Notes under the pieces: model-generated
Told to the model about the DNA's origin: nothing
Database searches by the model: none
The model's input: the letters and a program-made list of their open reading frames with translations, nothing else
Assembly (NCBI GenBank): GCA_964546375.1
Contig: CAZJJO010000014.1
Location: forward strand, 1 to 30,447
Direction: 5' to 3'
Source: CAYVFM01 sp964546375
Lineage (GTDB): Bacteria; Gemmatimonadota; Gemmatimonadetes; Palauibacterales; Palauibacteraceae
Length of the DNA: 30,447 nucleotides
Part shown: positions 1-7,283 of the stretch, piece after piece
How the letters are laid out: every line of letters starts with the position of its first letter
Numbering within the stretch: position 1 is the first letter of the stretch
Position numbers and translations under genes: made by a program

Positions 1-63
1 CGCCCCTCCGGCGCGCCGCGCCGCCGCCGCCGCGCCGCCGGGCGGACGGACCGGCGCGCCGGG
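1..63. other. GC-only low-complexity stretch
   Basis: No gene is visible here. The stretch is made almost entirely of CCG/GCC triplets and holds two copies of the palindrome GGCGCGCC, near positions 10 and 53. It lies just beyond the phosphofructokinase stop codon and could take part in transcript termination, but no clear stem followed by a T-run is present. Confidence 0.4.
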
Positions 64-1191
64 TCAGCCGCAGAGGTCGTTCGCGGGGTCGCCGAAGCTG
101 ATGCCCAGGGCCCGGGCGGTCTGCACCAGGTCGCCCCCGGGGCTCACGGACTTGCGGTGGCCGAGGGCTTCGGCCAGGGGCACCGCCCGCACGTCGTCGT
201 CGTCCAGGCAGACCATGCATCCGAACCGCCCGGCCGAGGCGCACCGCACGGCGGCGGCGCCGAACCGCAGGGCCAGCAGGCGGTCGAAGGCCACGGGCGT
301 GCCGCCCCGCTGGAGGTGGCCGAGCACCAGCGACCGGGTCTCCTTGCCGGTGCAGACGGCCAGCTCGCGGGCCACGCGCTCGGCGATGCCGCCGAGCCGC
401 TCCTCCTGGTCCTCGCCCCGGGGCACCTGCTTGGTCACCGGCTCGCCGTCCACCGGCCGGGCGCCCTCGGCCACGCAGACGATGCTGAAGTCGCGGCCCC
501 GCCGCTCGCGGGCCCGGAGCTTCTCGCACACGCAGTCGAAGCTGAAGGGGATCTCCGGGATCAGGATCACGTCGGCGGTCCCGGCCAGGCCGCTGTGCAG
601 GGCGATCCAGCCGGTGTGCCGGCCCATCACCTCCACCACCATGATCCGCTGGTGGCTCTCGGCGGTGGAGTGGACCTTCCCGATGGCGTCGGTGGCCGTC
701 TCCACGGCGGTCTGGAAGCCGAAGGAGTGGGAGGTGGCGGCCACGTCGTTGTCGATGGTCTTCGGCACGCCGACCACGGGCAGGCCCCTCTCGTGCAGGT
801 CGGCCGCGATGTGCAGGCTCCCGTCGCCGCCGATGGCCACCAGGGCGTCGAGGTCGGCGTCCCGGAAGTTCTCCACGACCTCGTCGGAGCGGTCCCGGGT
901 CCCCTCGCCCTCCGGGTCGGGCCAGTCGAAGGGGTTGCCCCGGTTGGTGGTGCCCAGGATCGTGCCGCCCAGGTGGGTGATGCCGCGGACGTCGCTCCGG
1001 GTGAGCCGGACGAGGCTCCCCTCCTCGCCGTCCAGCAGCCCCCCGTAGCCGTTCTCGATCCCGTAGACCTCCCAGCCCCGGTTCAGGGACGCGAGCACGG
1101 TGGCCCGGATGACCGCGTTCAGGCCGGGCGCGTCGCCGCCGCCGGTGTTGAGCGCGATCCTCCGGACCGCTCCGGTTCCTCCGACCGCCAT
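64..1191 (-). CDS. pfkA: 6-phosphofructokinase, probably ATP-dependent (mixed-type active site)
   Basis: The 375-residue protein phosphorylates fructose 6-phosphate to fructose 1,6-bisphosphate in glycolysis. The N-terminal phosphate loop reads GGDAPGLN near residues 18-25, with Ala where Cys is common. GGDGS near 121-125 and PKTIDND near 143-149 form the donor and catalytic site, with Asp147 as the expected catalytic base, followed by an MGRHTGW-type segment. Gly124 matches E. coli Gly104, which is typical of ATP users. Lys144 matches E. coli Gly124, where Lys is typical of pyrophosphate users and of the mixed actinobacterial group. I favour ATP. The ATG at 1191 opens the conserved domain; the open frame continues upstream but only as Arg/Pro-rich sequence without homology. 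The gene is divergent from the small gene at 1359 and has no operon partner in the window. Confidence 0.93.
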   Translation of the reverse strand: MAVGGTGAVRRIALNTGGGDAPGLNAVIRATVLASLNRGWEVYGIENGYGGLLDGEEGSLVRLTRSDVRGITHLGGTILGTTNRGNPFDWPDPEGEGTRDRSDEVVENFRDADLDALVAIGGDGSLHIAADLHERGLPVVGVPKTIDNDVAATSHSFGFQTAVETATDAIGKVHSTAESHQRIMVVEVMGRHTGWIALHSGLAGTADVILIPEIPFSFDCVCEKLRARERRGRDFSIVCVAEGARPVDGEPVTKQVPRGEDQEERLGGIAERVARELAVCTGKETRSLVLGHLQRGGTPVAFDRLLALRFGAAAVRCASAGRFGCMVCLDDDDVRAVPLAEALGHRKSVSPGGDLVQTARALGISFGDPANDLCG

Positions 1192-1279
1192 GGCGCCTCC
1201 CGCTCGCTGGCTTCGCGTGGACGAGCCCCCCGGACCTCGGGCGGGCCTCGCGTGGTAATCTTGTTGCGGCCTGCAGGTT

Positions 1280-1324
1280 CCGCTCCGGCCGGCTTCCGCG
1301 GGCGGGGGCCGGGCCCCGGAGCGG
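1280..1324. other. 9-bp inverted repeat in the pfkA/1359 divergent region
   Basis: CCGCTCCGG at 1280-1288 pairs perfectly with CCGGAGCGG at 1316-1324 across a 27-base loop. It lies in the probable leader of the gene at 1359. In DNA this GC-rich a 9-bp repeat with a long loop may arise by chance. A short AT-rich island (TAATCT at 1256-1261) just upstream is the only -10-like sequence in this gap. Confidence 0.2.
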
Positions 1325-1358
1325 GCGGACCACGAGCGCATCACGGAGGGAAGCACCC

Positions 1359-1838
1359 ATGGGCTGGCTCGGCGACCTCTTCTCCAGCGACGGCGGCTCA
1401 CCGGCCGCCCGGAAGCGCGAGCGGGACGCCCGCGTCCGGGCGGCCCAGCTCCGGAAGGGCGTGGAGTCGGCCGCCGCGGCCGTCGAGGACCGTCACCCCG
1501 AGATCGCCCGCTCGGCGATGGAGGCGGCGGACCGGCTGGTGGACCGGGTGCCCGGGGCCCGCCCCGGGGTCTACGACGAGCACGACCGCGGCCACGAGCG
1601 TCCCGGCGAGGAGGGGCTGGCCGGCGACCTGCCGGGCGACGAGCGGGCCCGCGAGCTGGCCCGCGAGGCCGTGGACCGGATGGACCGGCTGCACTTCGCC
1701 CTGCTCCGGGTCTCGGTGCAGGGGGACGACCCCGGGGAGGCCGGGGTGGCTGGGGCCGTGGAGGCCGTCCGGGAGGCGGCCGACGAGCTGGGCGCCGCCG
1801 AGGAGGAGGCGGACGGCGCGGAGGACGGAGCCGCGTGA
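1359..1838 (+). CDS. hypothetical protein, small, charged and helical
   Basis: A 159-residue protein that I do not recognise. It opens with MGWLGDLFSS, then an Arg/Lys-rich stretch, then long Ala/Glu/Asp/Arg-rich segments that look helical (residues 15-60 and 90-155), and ends in an acidic tail. There is no signal peptide, no membrane segment and no cysteine. The ATG is well supported by GGAGGG at 1345-1350. Its stop overlaps the GTG of the following HAD phosphatase (GTGA at 1835-1838), so the two are almost certainly co-translated. The short N-terminal hydrophobic turn followed by helices could suit membrane-surface or partner binding, but no function can be assigned. Confidence 0.7.
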   Translation: MGWLGDLFSSDGGSPAARKRERDARVRAAQLRKGVESAAAAVEDRHPEIARSAMEAADRLVDRVPGARPGVYDEHDRGHERPGEEGLAGDLPGDERARELAREAVDRMDRLHFALLRVSVQGDDPGEAGVAGAVEAVREAADELGAAEEEADGAEDGAA

Positions 1839-2500
1839 GCGCCCCCGCCGCCCCCCTCCGGACCGTCCTGCTGGACCTGGACGGGACGCTGATCGACTCC
1901 GAGGAGCTCATCCTCGCCTCCTACCGCCACACCCTCCGGACCCACCGGGGCGAGGCGCCCCCCGACGCCGCCTGGCTCGAGACCATGGGCCAGCCGCTGG
2001 AGGCCCAGCTCCGCGACTTCGCCGCCGACGAGGCGGAGGTCCGGGCGATGACCGAGACCTACCGGGAGCACAACGACCGGGTGCACGACGACCTGCTCCG
2101 GGGCTTCCCCGGCGTGCGGGAGGCGGTGGAAGAGCTGCGGGACCGCGGCCTGCGGCTGGGGATCGTCACCAGCAAGCGGCGGGACAAGACCCTGCGCGGG
2201 CTCGAGGCCTGCGGCTACCCCCTGGACTGGTTCGCCTCGGTGGTCACCGCCAGCGACCTGGAGGACCACAAGCCCGACCCGGCCCCGGTGCGGATGGCCC
2301 TGGAGGAGATGGGCGAGGAGCCGGACCGGGCGCTGTTCGCGGGCGACAGCATCCACGACCTCCGGGCGGGTCGGGCCGCCGGGGTCCGGACGGCCGCCGC
2401 CCTGTGGGGCCCCTACGACCGGGAGCGGCTGGCCCCGGGCGAGCCGGACCTGTGGCTGGAGGGGCCCGGCGACCTGCTGGAGGCGGTGCCGGGGGGCTGA
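1835..2500 (+). CDS. HAD-superfamily phosphatase (phosphoglycolate phosphatase / PpaX-like)
   Basis: A 221-residue haloacid dehalogenase-like hydrolase with a Gph/PpaX-like layout. Motif I is DLDGT (residues 14-18), with Asp14 as nucleophile and Asp16 as acid/base. Motif II is the Ser/Thr of GIVTSKR, motif III the Lys of DHKPDP, and motif IV the Asp of FAGDS. A helical cap lies between motifs I and II, as in enzymes acting on small phosphorylated metabolites. Likely substrates are phosphoglycolate, pyrophosphate or another sugar phosphate; the sequence alone does not decide. It starts with GTG at 1835, overlapping the stop of the upstream unknown gene by four bases. It converges with lon. Confidence 0.85.
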   Translation: MSAPAAPLRTVLLDLDGTLIDSEELILASYRHTLRTHRGEAPPDAAWLETMGQPLEAQLRDFAADEAEVRAMTETYREHNDRVHDDLLRGFPGVREAVEELRDRGLRLGIVTSKRRDKTLRGLEACGYPLDWFASVVTASDLEDHKPDPAPVRMALEEMGEEPDRALFAGDSIHDLRAGRAAGVRTAAALWGPYDRERLAPGEPDLWLEGPGDLLEAVPGG

Positions 2501-2528
2501 GGAGGCCGAGAGCTGACGAGGCCGAGAG

Positions 2529-2548
2529 GCTGAGCCGCGGGGCTCAGC
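2529..2548. terminator. perfect hairpin between converging HAD phosphatase and lon genes
   Basis: GCTGAGCC and GGCTCAGC form a perfect 8-bp stem around the four-base loop GCGG. The stem overlaps the last codons of lon and lies 29 bases past the phosphatase stop. No T-run follows on either strand, so it would be a non-canonical, possibly bidirectional terminator. Confidence 0.4.
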
Positions 2549-5297
2549 CCGCCGCGGCGGCCACCCCGTCGCCGGCGGCCTCGCGCCCCTCCCCGGCGGG
2601 GCCCGCCGGCCCCTCCAGCCCCCGGAGGGCCAGCCGCATCACCTCGTCCAGCGAGTCGACCAGGACGAACTCGGTCTCCTCGCGCACCTGGTCGGGCAGG
2701 TCCTCGAGGTCGCCCTCGTTCTCCGCCGGCAGGGCCACCTTCCGGATGCCGGCCCGGTAGGCGCCCAGCACCTTCTCCTTGAGCCCCCCGATGGGCATCA
2801 CCCGGCCGGTGAGGGTGATCTCGCCGGTCAGCGCGACGTCGTGGCGCACCGGGTGGCCGCTGAGCGCGCTCACCAGCGAGGCGGCCATGGCGGTGCCGGC
2901 CGACGGGCCCTCCTTGGGGACGGCGCCGGCGGGCACGTGGATGTGGAACTCGTGGTCCCGGAGCCGCTCCTCGGGGATGTCCAGCGTCTCGGCGTGGGTC
3001 CGGGCGTAGGTGAGCGCCGCGCGGGCGCTCTCCTTCATCACGTCGCCGAGCTGGCCGGTCAGCACCAGGTCGTCCTTCCCCCGCATCACGCTGGTCTCCA
3101 CCAGCATGATGTCGCCGCCGGCCGGCGTGTAGTACAGGCCGGTGGCCACGCCCACGGTGTCCTCCTCCAGCTTCTCCTCCGGGTGCACCTTGGGCTGGCC
3201 CAGGAAGTCGCGGAGGTCGTCGGCCCCCACCGTGAGGGTGTCGGCCTCGCCGGCCGCCACCCGGCGGGCCGCCTTGCGGGCGATCTGGGCCAGCTCCCGC
3301 TCCAGGTTCCGGACGCCGGCCTCGCGGGTGTAGCTGGCCACGATCTCCCGGATCGCCCCGTCCTCGATCGAGAGCTGGTCCTCCAGGAGGCCGCTCCGCC
3401 GCCGCTGGCGCGGCACCAGGTATCGGCGGGCGATCTGGAGCTTCTCGGCCTCGGTGTAGCCCCGGAACTCGATGGCCTCCATCCGGTCCTGGAGCGGCCC
3501 GGGGATGTTCTCCTTCACGTTGGCCGTGGCGATGAAGAGCACCTGCGAGAGGTCGAAGGGGACGCCCAGGTAGTGGTCCACGAACTCGTCGTTCTGGGCC
3601 GGGTCCAGCACCTCCATCAGCGCGGCCGAGGGGTCGCCCTGGAAGGAGACGCCGAGCTTGTCGACCTCGTCCAGCAGGAAGACGGGGTTGCGGGTGCCGG
3701 CCCGCTTGATGCCCTCGATGATCCGGCCCGGCAGCGCGCCCACGTAGGTGCGGCGGTGGCCGCGGATGTCGGCCTCGTCGCGGGCCCCGCCCAGCGAGAC
3801 GCGGACGTACTCCCGGTCCATGGCCTCGGCGATGGACTTGGCGATGGAGGTCTTGCCCACGCCGGGCGGGCCGACGAAGAGCAGGGTCGAGCCGCTCCGG
3901 TCGTCGTCCTGCCCCCGCAGGGTCGTGGGCAGGTCGTCGGCGTCGGGCGCGTCGTCCTCGCCCTCGCCTTCCTCCGCGGCCGCACCGTCGCCGGCGTCCG
4001 CCCCGGCGTCGCCCTCCGCGGCGTCCGCCTCCGGGCCGTCGTCGGCGGCCGGTCGCCCGTCGCCGCCGACCACCTCCGCGGCCAGCTCGGCGGCGTCGCG
4101 GCGGGCCTCCTCCAGCACCTCCTCGCCCTGGGCCTCCTGGAGCTTCCTGACCGCCAGGAACTCCAGCACCCGGTCCTTCACGTCCTGGAGGCCGTAGTGG
4201 TCCCGGTCCAGGATCTCGCCGGCCCGCTCCAGGTCCAGGCGGTCCTCGTCGGTCTCGTTCCAGGGCAGGTCGGCCATGGTCTCCAGGTAGGTGCGGATCA
4301 CCTGGGCCTCGGCCGACTCGCGGTTGACCCGCTCCAGCCGCCGGAGCTCGCGCTCCACCTCCTTGCGGGCCTCGTCGGGCAGGTCCTGCTCCTCGAGCCG
4401 CTCGCGCAGCTCCTCGATCTCCTCGCCCTCGCCCTCCTCCCCGAGCTCCTTCTGGATCGCCTTCATCTGCTCGCGGAGGAAGACCTCGCGCTGGCGCTCG
4501 CCCAGCTCCTCCTGGACCTTGCCGCGGATCTCCTCCTGGGCCTCCAGCACGCCGATCTGCCGCTGGAGGTGCACCAGCAGCTTCCGGAGGCGGCCCTCCA
4601 CCGAGAGCGTCTCCAGCAGCTCCTGCTTCTGCTCGACGTCCAGCTCGGTGTAGAAGGCCACCAGGTCGGCCAGCTCGCCGGGCGCGGCCGCGCCGCCCAG
4701 CAGGTGGTCGACGATCTCCTTCGGCACGCCCCGCAGCCGGCTCAGCTCGGCCGCCCGCTCCCGGACCTCCTTGTGGAGGGCGGCGAAGGCGTCCTGGTCG
4801 ACGTCCAGCGGGTCCATGTCCTCCAGCCGCCGGCAGACGGCCTCGAGCCGCCCCTCGGTCTGCTGGAACTCCAGGGCGGCCGCCCGGGCCTGGCCCTGAA
4901 CGACCATCTGGATGCCCCCGGGCACGTGCTGCATCTGGGAGATCCGGCAGACGGTGCCGACGCGGTACAGCACCTCGGGCACCGGGTCCTCGTACTCGGC
5001 GTCGGTCTGGGAGACCGCGAAGATGAGCTTGTCGTCCTCCAGCGCGGCCTCGATGGCCTTCAGGGTCTTGTCGCGGCCGGCGGCGATGGGGGCGGCCACC
5101 GAGGGGAAGACCACGGTGCCCCGGAGCGGCAGCACCGGCAGGCGGACGCGCTCGCCGTCGTCGGGGAGCGCCTCGGAGGGGAGGTCGCTCTCCACCGGCG
5201 TGCCCATCACCACGTCGTCGGTGGGGCGGTCGCCCTCGTCGCCGTCCCCGGGCGAGAAGTCGGAGGGGTCGAACAGGATGTCGGAATCGTCGGCCAT
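2544..5297 (-). CDS. lon: ATP-dependent protease Lon with acidic hinge insert
   Basis: This 917-residue cytoplasmic AAA+ protease degrades misfolded and regulatory proteins. An acidic N-terminal extension (1-50) precedes the LON substrate-binding domain (from LPVLPLRGTVVFP, about 53 onward) and a helical linker. Walker A is GPPGVGKTS at 476-484 and Walker B is in FLLDEVDK. The Ser-Lys protease dyad is Ser799 (EGPSAG) with Lys842 (GGLKEK), spaced 43 residues as in E. coli Lon. The odd part is residues 394-465, an Asp/Glu/Ala/Gly-rich low-complexity segment. It sits between the conserved LAVRKL and Walker A, where E. coli Lon has only about 16 residues against 92 here. The C-terminus is Ala/Gly-rich. 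The gene is divergent from ispH; a strong leader hairpin lies at 5363-5385. Confidence 0.96.
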   Translation of the reverse strand: MADDSDILFDPSDFSPGDGDEGDRPTDDVVMGTPVESDLPSEALPDDGERVRLPVLPLRGTVVFPSVAAPIAAGRDKTLKAIEAALEDDKLIFAVSQTDAEYEDPVPEVLYRVGTVCRISQMQHVPGGIQMVVQGQARAAALEFQQTEGRLEAVCRRLEDMDPLDVDQDAFAALHKEVRERAAELSRLRGVPKEIVDHLLGGAAAPGELADLVAFYTELDVEQKQELLETLSVEGRLRKLLVHLQRQIGVLEAQEEIRGKVQEELGERQREVFLREQMKAIQKELGEEGEGEEIEELRERLEEQDLPDEARKEVERELRRLERVNRESAEAQVIRTYLETMADLPWNETDEDRLDLERAGEILDRDHYGLQDVKDRVLEFLAVRKLQEAQGEEVLEEARRDAAELAAEVVGGDGRPAADDGPEADAAEGDAGADAGDGAAAEEGEGEDDAPDADDLPTTLRGQDDDRSGSTLLFVGPPGVGKTSIAKSIAEAMDREYVRVSLGGARDEADIRGHRRTYVGALPGRIIEGIKRAGTRNPVFLLDEVDKLGVSFQGDPSAALMEVLDPAQNDEFVDHYLGVPFDLSQVLFIATANVKENIPGPLQDRMEAIEFRGYTEAEKLQIARRYLVPRQRRRSGLLEDQLSIEDGAIREIVASYTREAGVRNLERELAQIARKAARRVAAGEADTLTVGADDLRDFLGQPKVHPEEKLEEDTVGVATGLYYTPAGGDIMLVETSVMRGKDDLVLTGQLGDVMKESARAALTYARTHAETLDIPEERLRDHEFHIHVPAGAVPKEGPSAGTAMAASLVSALSGHPVRHDVALTGEITLTGRVMPIGGLKEKVLGAYRAGIRKVALPAENEGDLEDLPDQVREETEFVLVDSLDEVMRLALRGLEGPAGPAGEGREAAGDGVAAAAG

Positions 5298-5635
5298 GTC
5301 GGGCTCGGCTCCCGGTGCGGTGGGGGGTCCAGCTCGCGGCGCCGGCCCTCGCGGCCGGGCCGCCGGGGGACGCTCGTTCCCCCGGGCAGGCCTTGCACGT
5401 GCAGAATCCGCGCCGGGGCCGGGGTCCGCTCTCGGCCCGGGATGCGCCTTTCTGGCACCCCGCGGGCGACCGGGGGGCGCGCCGCTCCCGCCATCCCGAC
5501 ACGCGGAGCCCCCGCGGCCGGTTCGGGCGCCGCACCCGTTCCCCGGGCCCGGATGCCGCGGCGGCGGAGACCGGGCGGACGTCGCCCGCCGCAGGCTGGC
5601 CGCGAGCCGCGGGTCCTCGATACATTGGGTGGCCC
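5298..5635. other. lon/ispH divergent intergenic region
   Basis: This 338-base gap holds the starts of two diverging genes. It contains an 8-bp hairpin at 5363-5385, the perfect palindrome TGCACGTGCA at 5394-5403, and an AT island TACATT at 5621-5626 only ten bases before the ispH ATG. If TACATT is the -10 box, the ispH transcript would be nearly leaderless. I see no good -35 box for it and no RNA gene. Confidence 0.5.
5363..5385. promoter_or_regulatory. 8-bp inverted repeat with 7-base spacer upstream of lon
   Basis: CCGGGGGA at 5363-5370 pairs perfectly with TCCCCCGG at 5378-5385 around CGCTCGT. It lies 66-88 bases upstream of the lon ATG. The arm/N7/arm geometry resembles heat-shock operators such as HAIR, but the arm sequence differs from CTTGAGT. 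It could equally be a leader hairpin in the lon mRNA. Confidence 0.3.
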
Positions 5636-6883
5636 ATGACCGAAGAGACGTCCAGATACTTCCGGAAGGGCCTGGGGCTGAAGGACGAGGTCGCCCCCGT
5701 CCTGGAGTCGGAGTACGGCAGCTCGCTGGTGAGCCTCGTGAAGGAGCGGGACCACCGTCTGGAGGTGGGTCGCCTCCGCTTCCGGCTCGCCGAGAGCTTC
5801 GGCTTCTGCTACGGCGTCGACCGCGCCGTCGAGTACGCCTACGAGGCCCGGGAGAAGTTCCCCGACCGGAAGCTCTTCCTGGTGGGCGAGATCATCCACA
5901 ACCCCTACGTCAACCGGCAGCTCCGGGAGATGGGGATCACCTTCATCTACCCGGACGACGAGGGCCGCTTCGACTTCTCCGGGGTCGGCCCCGAGGACGT
6001 GGTCATCGTGCCCGCCTTCGGGGTGAAGCTCGAGGACTTCGAGCGCCTCGAGGAGAAGGAGTGCATCGTCGTCGACACGACCTGCGGCTCGGTGCTGCTG
6101 GTCTGGAAGCGGGTGGAGAGCTACGCCGAGGACGGCTTCACGGCGCTCATCCACGGCAAGCACTACCACGAGGAGACCCGGGCCACCAGCTCGCGGGTCC
6201 GGAAGTGGGAGGACGGCACCTTCCTGATCGTCCGCGACATGGACGAGGCCGAGCGGGTCTGCGCGTACATCCGGGGCGAGGGGAACCGCGAGGCCTTCCT
6301 GGACTTCTTCGAGGGCAAGCACTCGGAGGGCTTCGACCCCGACGAGGACCTCCGCCGGATCGGCGTGGCGAACCAGACGACCATGGTCGCCTCCGAGTCG
6401 CTGGCCATCGCCGACCGGGTGCGGGAGGCCATGGAGGAGCGCTGGGGCGAGGAGGCCGACGAGCGCTTCCGCAGCTTCGACACCATCTGCTCGGCCACCC
6501 AGGACCGCCAGGACGCGGTGCACGAGCTGCTGGAGGACGCGCCGGACCTCATGGTGGTCATCGGTGGATACAACTCCAGCAACACCAACCACCTGGCCCA
6601 TCTCTGCTCCCAGCGGGTCCCCACCTTCCACATCGAGGACGCCACCTGCGTGGATCCCGCCTCCGGGGTGATCTCGCACAAGGAGATCATGGGCGAGGAG
6701 ATCCTGGAGACGGCCGGCTGGCTGCCCGACGGGGAGGTGGAGGTCGGCCTCACCGCCGGCGCCTCCACCCCGGACAACAAGATCGGCGAGACCGTCGAGC
6801 GGATCCTCCGGCTGGACGGCCGCGATCCCGGCCGGGTGCTCTCGGAGGCCCGGGGACGGGAGCTGCCCCAGGCCGCCGGCTGA
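5636..6883 (+). CDS. ispH: 4-hydroxy-3-methylbut-2-enyl diphosphate reductase, long plant/cyanobacterial type
   Basis: This 415-residue enzyme performs the last MEP-pathway step, reducing HMBPP to IPP and DMAPP with a [4Fe-4S] cluster. The three cluster cysteines are Cys58 (GFCYGV), Cys150 (VDTTCGS) and Cys285 (DTICSATQ). Substrate-binding motifs are IHGKHYHEET, VANQTTM, GGYNSSNT and GASTPDNK. E. coli IspH is about 316 residues. This protein has the extra N-terminal block before GFCYGV and the long mid-insert seen in the plant and cyanobacterial clade, including the NEIIHNP-like, IHGK.HEET and SFDTIC.ATQ-like segments. ATG 5636 is the first start that precedes recognisable sequence; GGGTGG lies just upstream. 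It depends on Fe-S supply, which the suf operon in this window can provide. Confidence 0.95.
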   Translation: MTEETSRYFRKGLGLKDEVAPVLESEYGSSLVSLVKERDHRLEVGRLRFRLAESFGFCYGVDRAVEYAYEAREKFPDRKLFLVGEIIHNPYVNRQLREMGITFIYPDDEGRFDFSGVGPEDVVIVPAFGVKLEDFERLEEKECIVVDTTCGSVLLVWKRVESYAEDGFTALIHGKHYHEETRATSSRVRKWEDGTFLIVRDMDEAERVCAYIRGEGNREAFLDFFEGKHSEGFDPDEDLRRIGVANQTTMVASESLAIADRVREAMEERWGEEADERFRSFDTICSATQDRQDAVHELLEDAPDLMVVIGGYNSSNTNHLAHLCSQRVPTFHIEDATCVDPASGVISHKEIMGEEILETAGWLPDGEVEVGLTAGASTPDNKIGETVERILRLDGRDPGRVLSEARGRELPQAAG

Positions 6884-6895
6884 TCGGCCGGCGCC
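6872..6895. terminator. hairpin between converging ispH and membrane-protein genes
   Basis: GCCGCCGGC (6872-6880) and GCCGGCGCC (6887-6895) pair over eight of nine positions around a six-base loop that holds the ispH stop codon. No T-run is present. It is a weak candidate for bidirectional termination in a 12-base gap. Confidence 0.25.
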
Positions 6896-7261
6896 TCAAC
6901 CGCCGCTCTCCGCGTCGGACCCCTCCTCCGCGGGGCTCTCTACCCCCACCTCGCGGGCGCCCTCCAGGTCGAGCCTGAGCCCCCCGGTCACCGCCGCCGC
7001 CAGGTTGTAGAGGGCGGCCCCCACCGCGCCGGCCACGCCCCCCACCAGGCCGTAGAGGGCCGGGAAGAGGACCAGCGACCAGCCGCCGAGCCGGTCCAGG
7101 GCGGTCACCCCCACCGTCTCGGCGACGCCGGGGTCGACGAAGCCGGTGGTCGAGAGCAGGTAGAGGCCCGCCCCGACCGCCAGCCCGACCCCGCCGTAGA
7201 GGACGAGGAAGAGGAGGAAGATCGAGCGGAGCCCGATCCGCCGAAGTCGCACGCGCCTCAT
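6896..7261 (-). CDS. small two-helix membrane protein, DUF3566-like
   Basis: A 121-residue protein with a basic N-terminus (MRRVRLRRIGLRS), a first membrane helix at about 13-36, a periplasmic or linker segment, and a second long helix at about 60-90. The end of the second helix reads ALYNLAAAVTGG, resembling the YN-x-x-A-x-x-TGG ending I associate with DUF3566 membrane proteins. That family match is from memory and moderate. The tail is acidic. GGGAGGT precedes the ATG. It follows the kynureninase-like gene by 22 bases on the same strand, so the two are probably co-transcribed. No enzymatic residues are evident. Confidence 0.75.
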   Translation of the reverse strand: MRRVRLRRIGLRSIFLLFLVLYGGVGLAVGAGLYLLSTTGFVDPGVAETVGVTALDRLGGWSLVLFPALYGLVGGVAGAVGAALYNLAAAVTGGLRLDLEGAREVGVESPAEEGSDAESGG

Positions 7262-7283
7262 GCCGTGACCTCCCGGGTCGTCG

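Noticed and set aside
1..63. GGCGCGCC palindromes as an attachment site or element end
   Set aside because: There is no integrase, target duplication or second copy elsewhere, and such palindromes are common in this base composition.
1192..1911. An N-terminal extension of phosphofructokinase into the upstream region
   Set aside because: The added residues are Arg/Pro-rich with no homology and would overlap the coupled gene pair at 1359-2500.
157..5639. Very long open frames on the plus strand opposite pfkA and lon (for example 157-2760 and 2841-5639)
   Set aside because: They are the antisense shadows expected at this GC content. Their proteins are repetitive Val/Leu/Gly/His or Arg/Pro runs without motifs, while the opposite strand encodes full known proteins.
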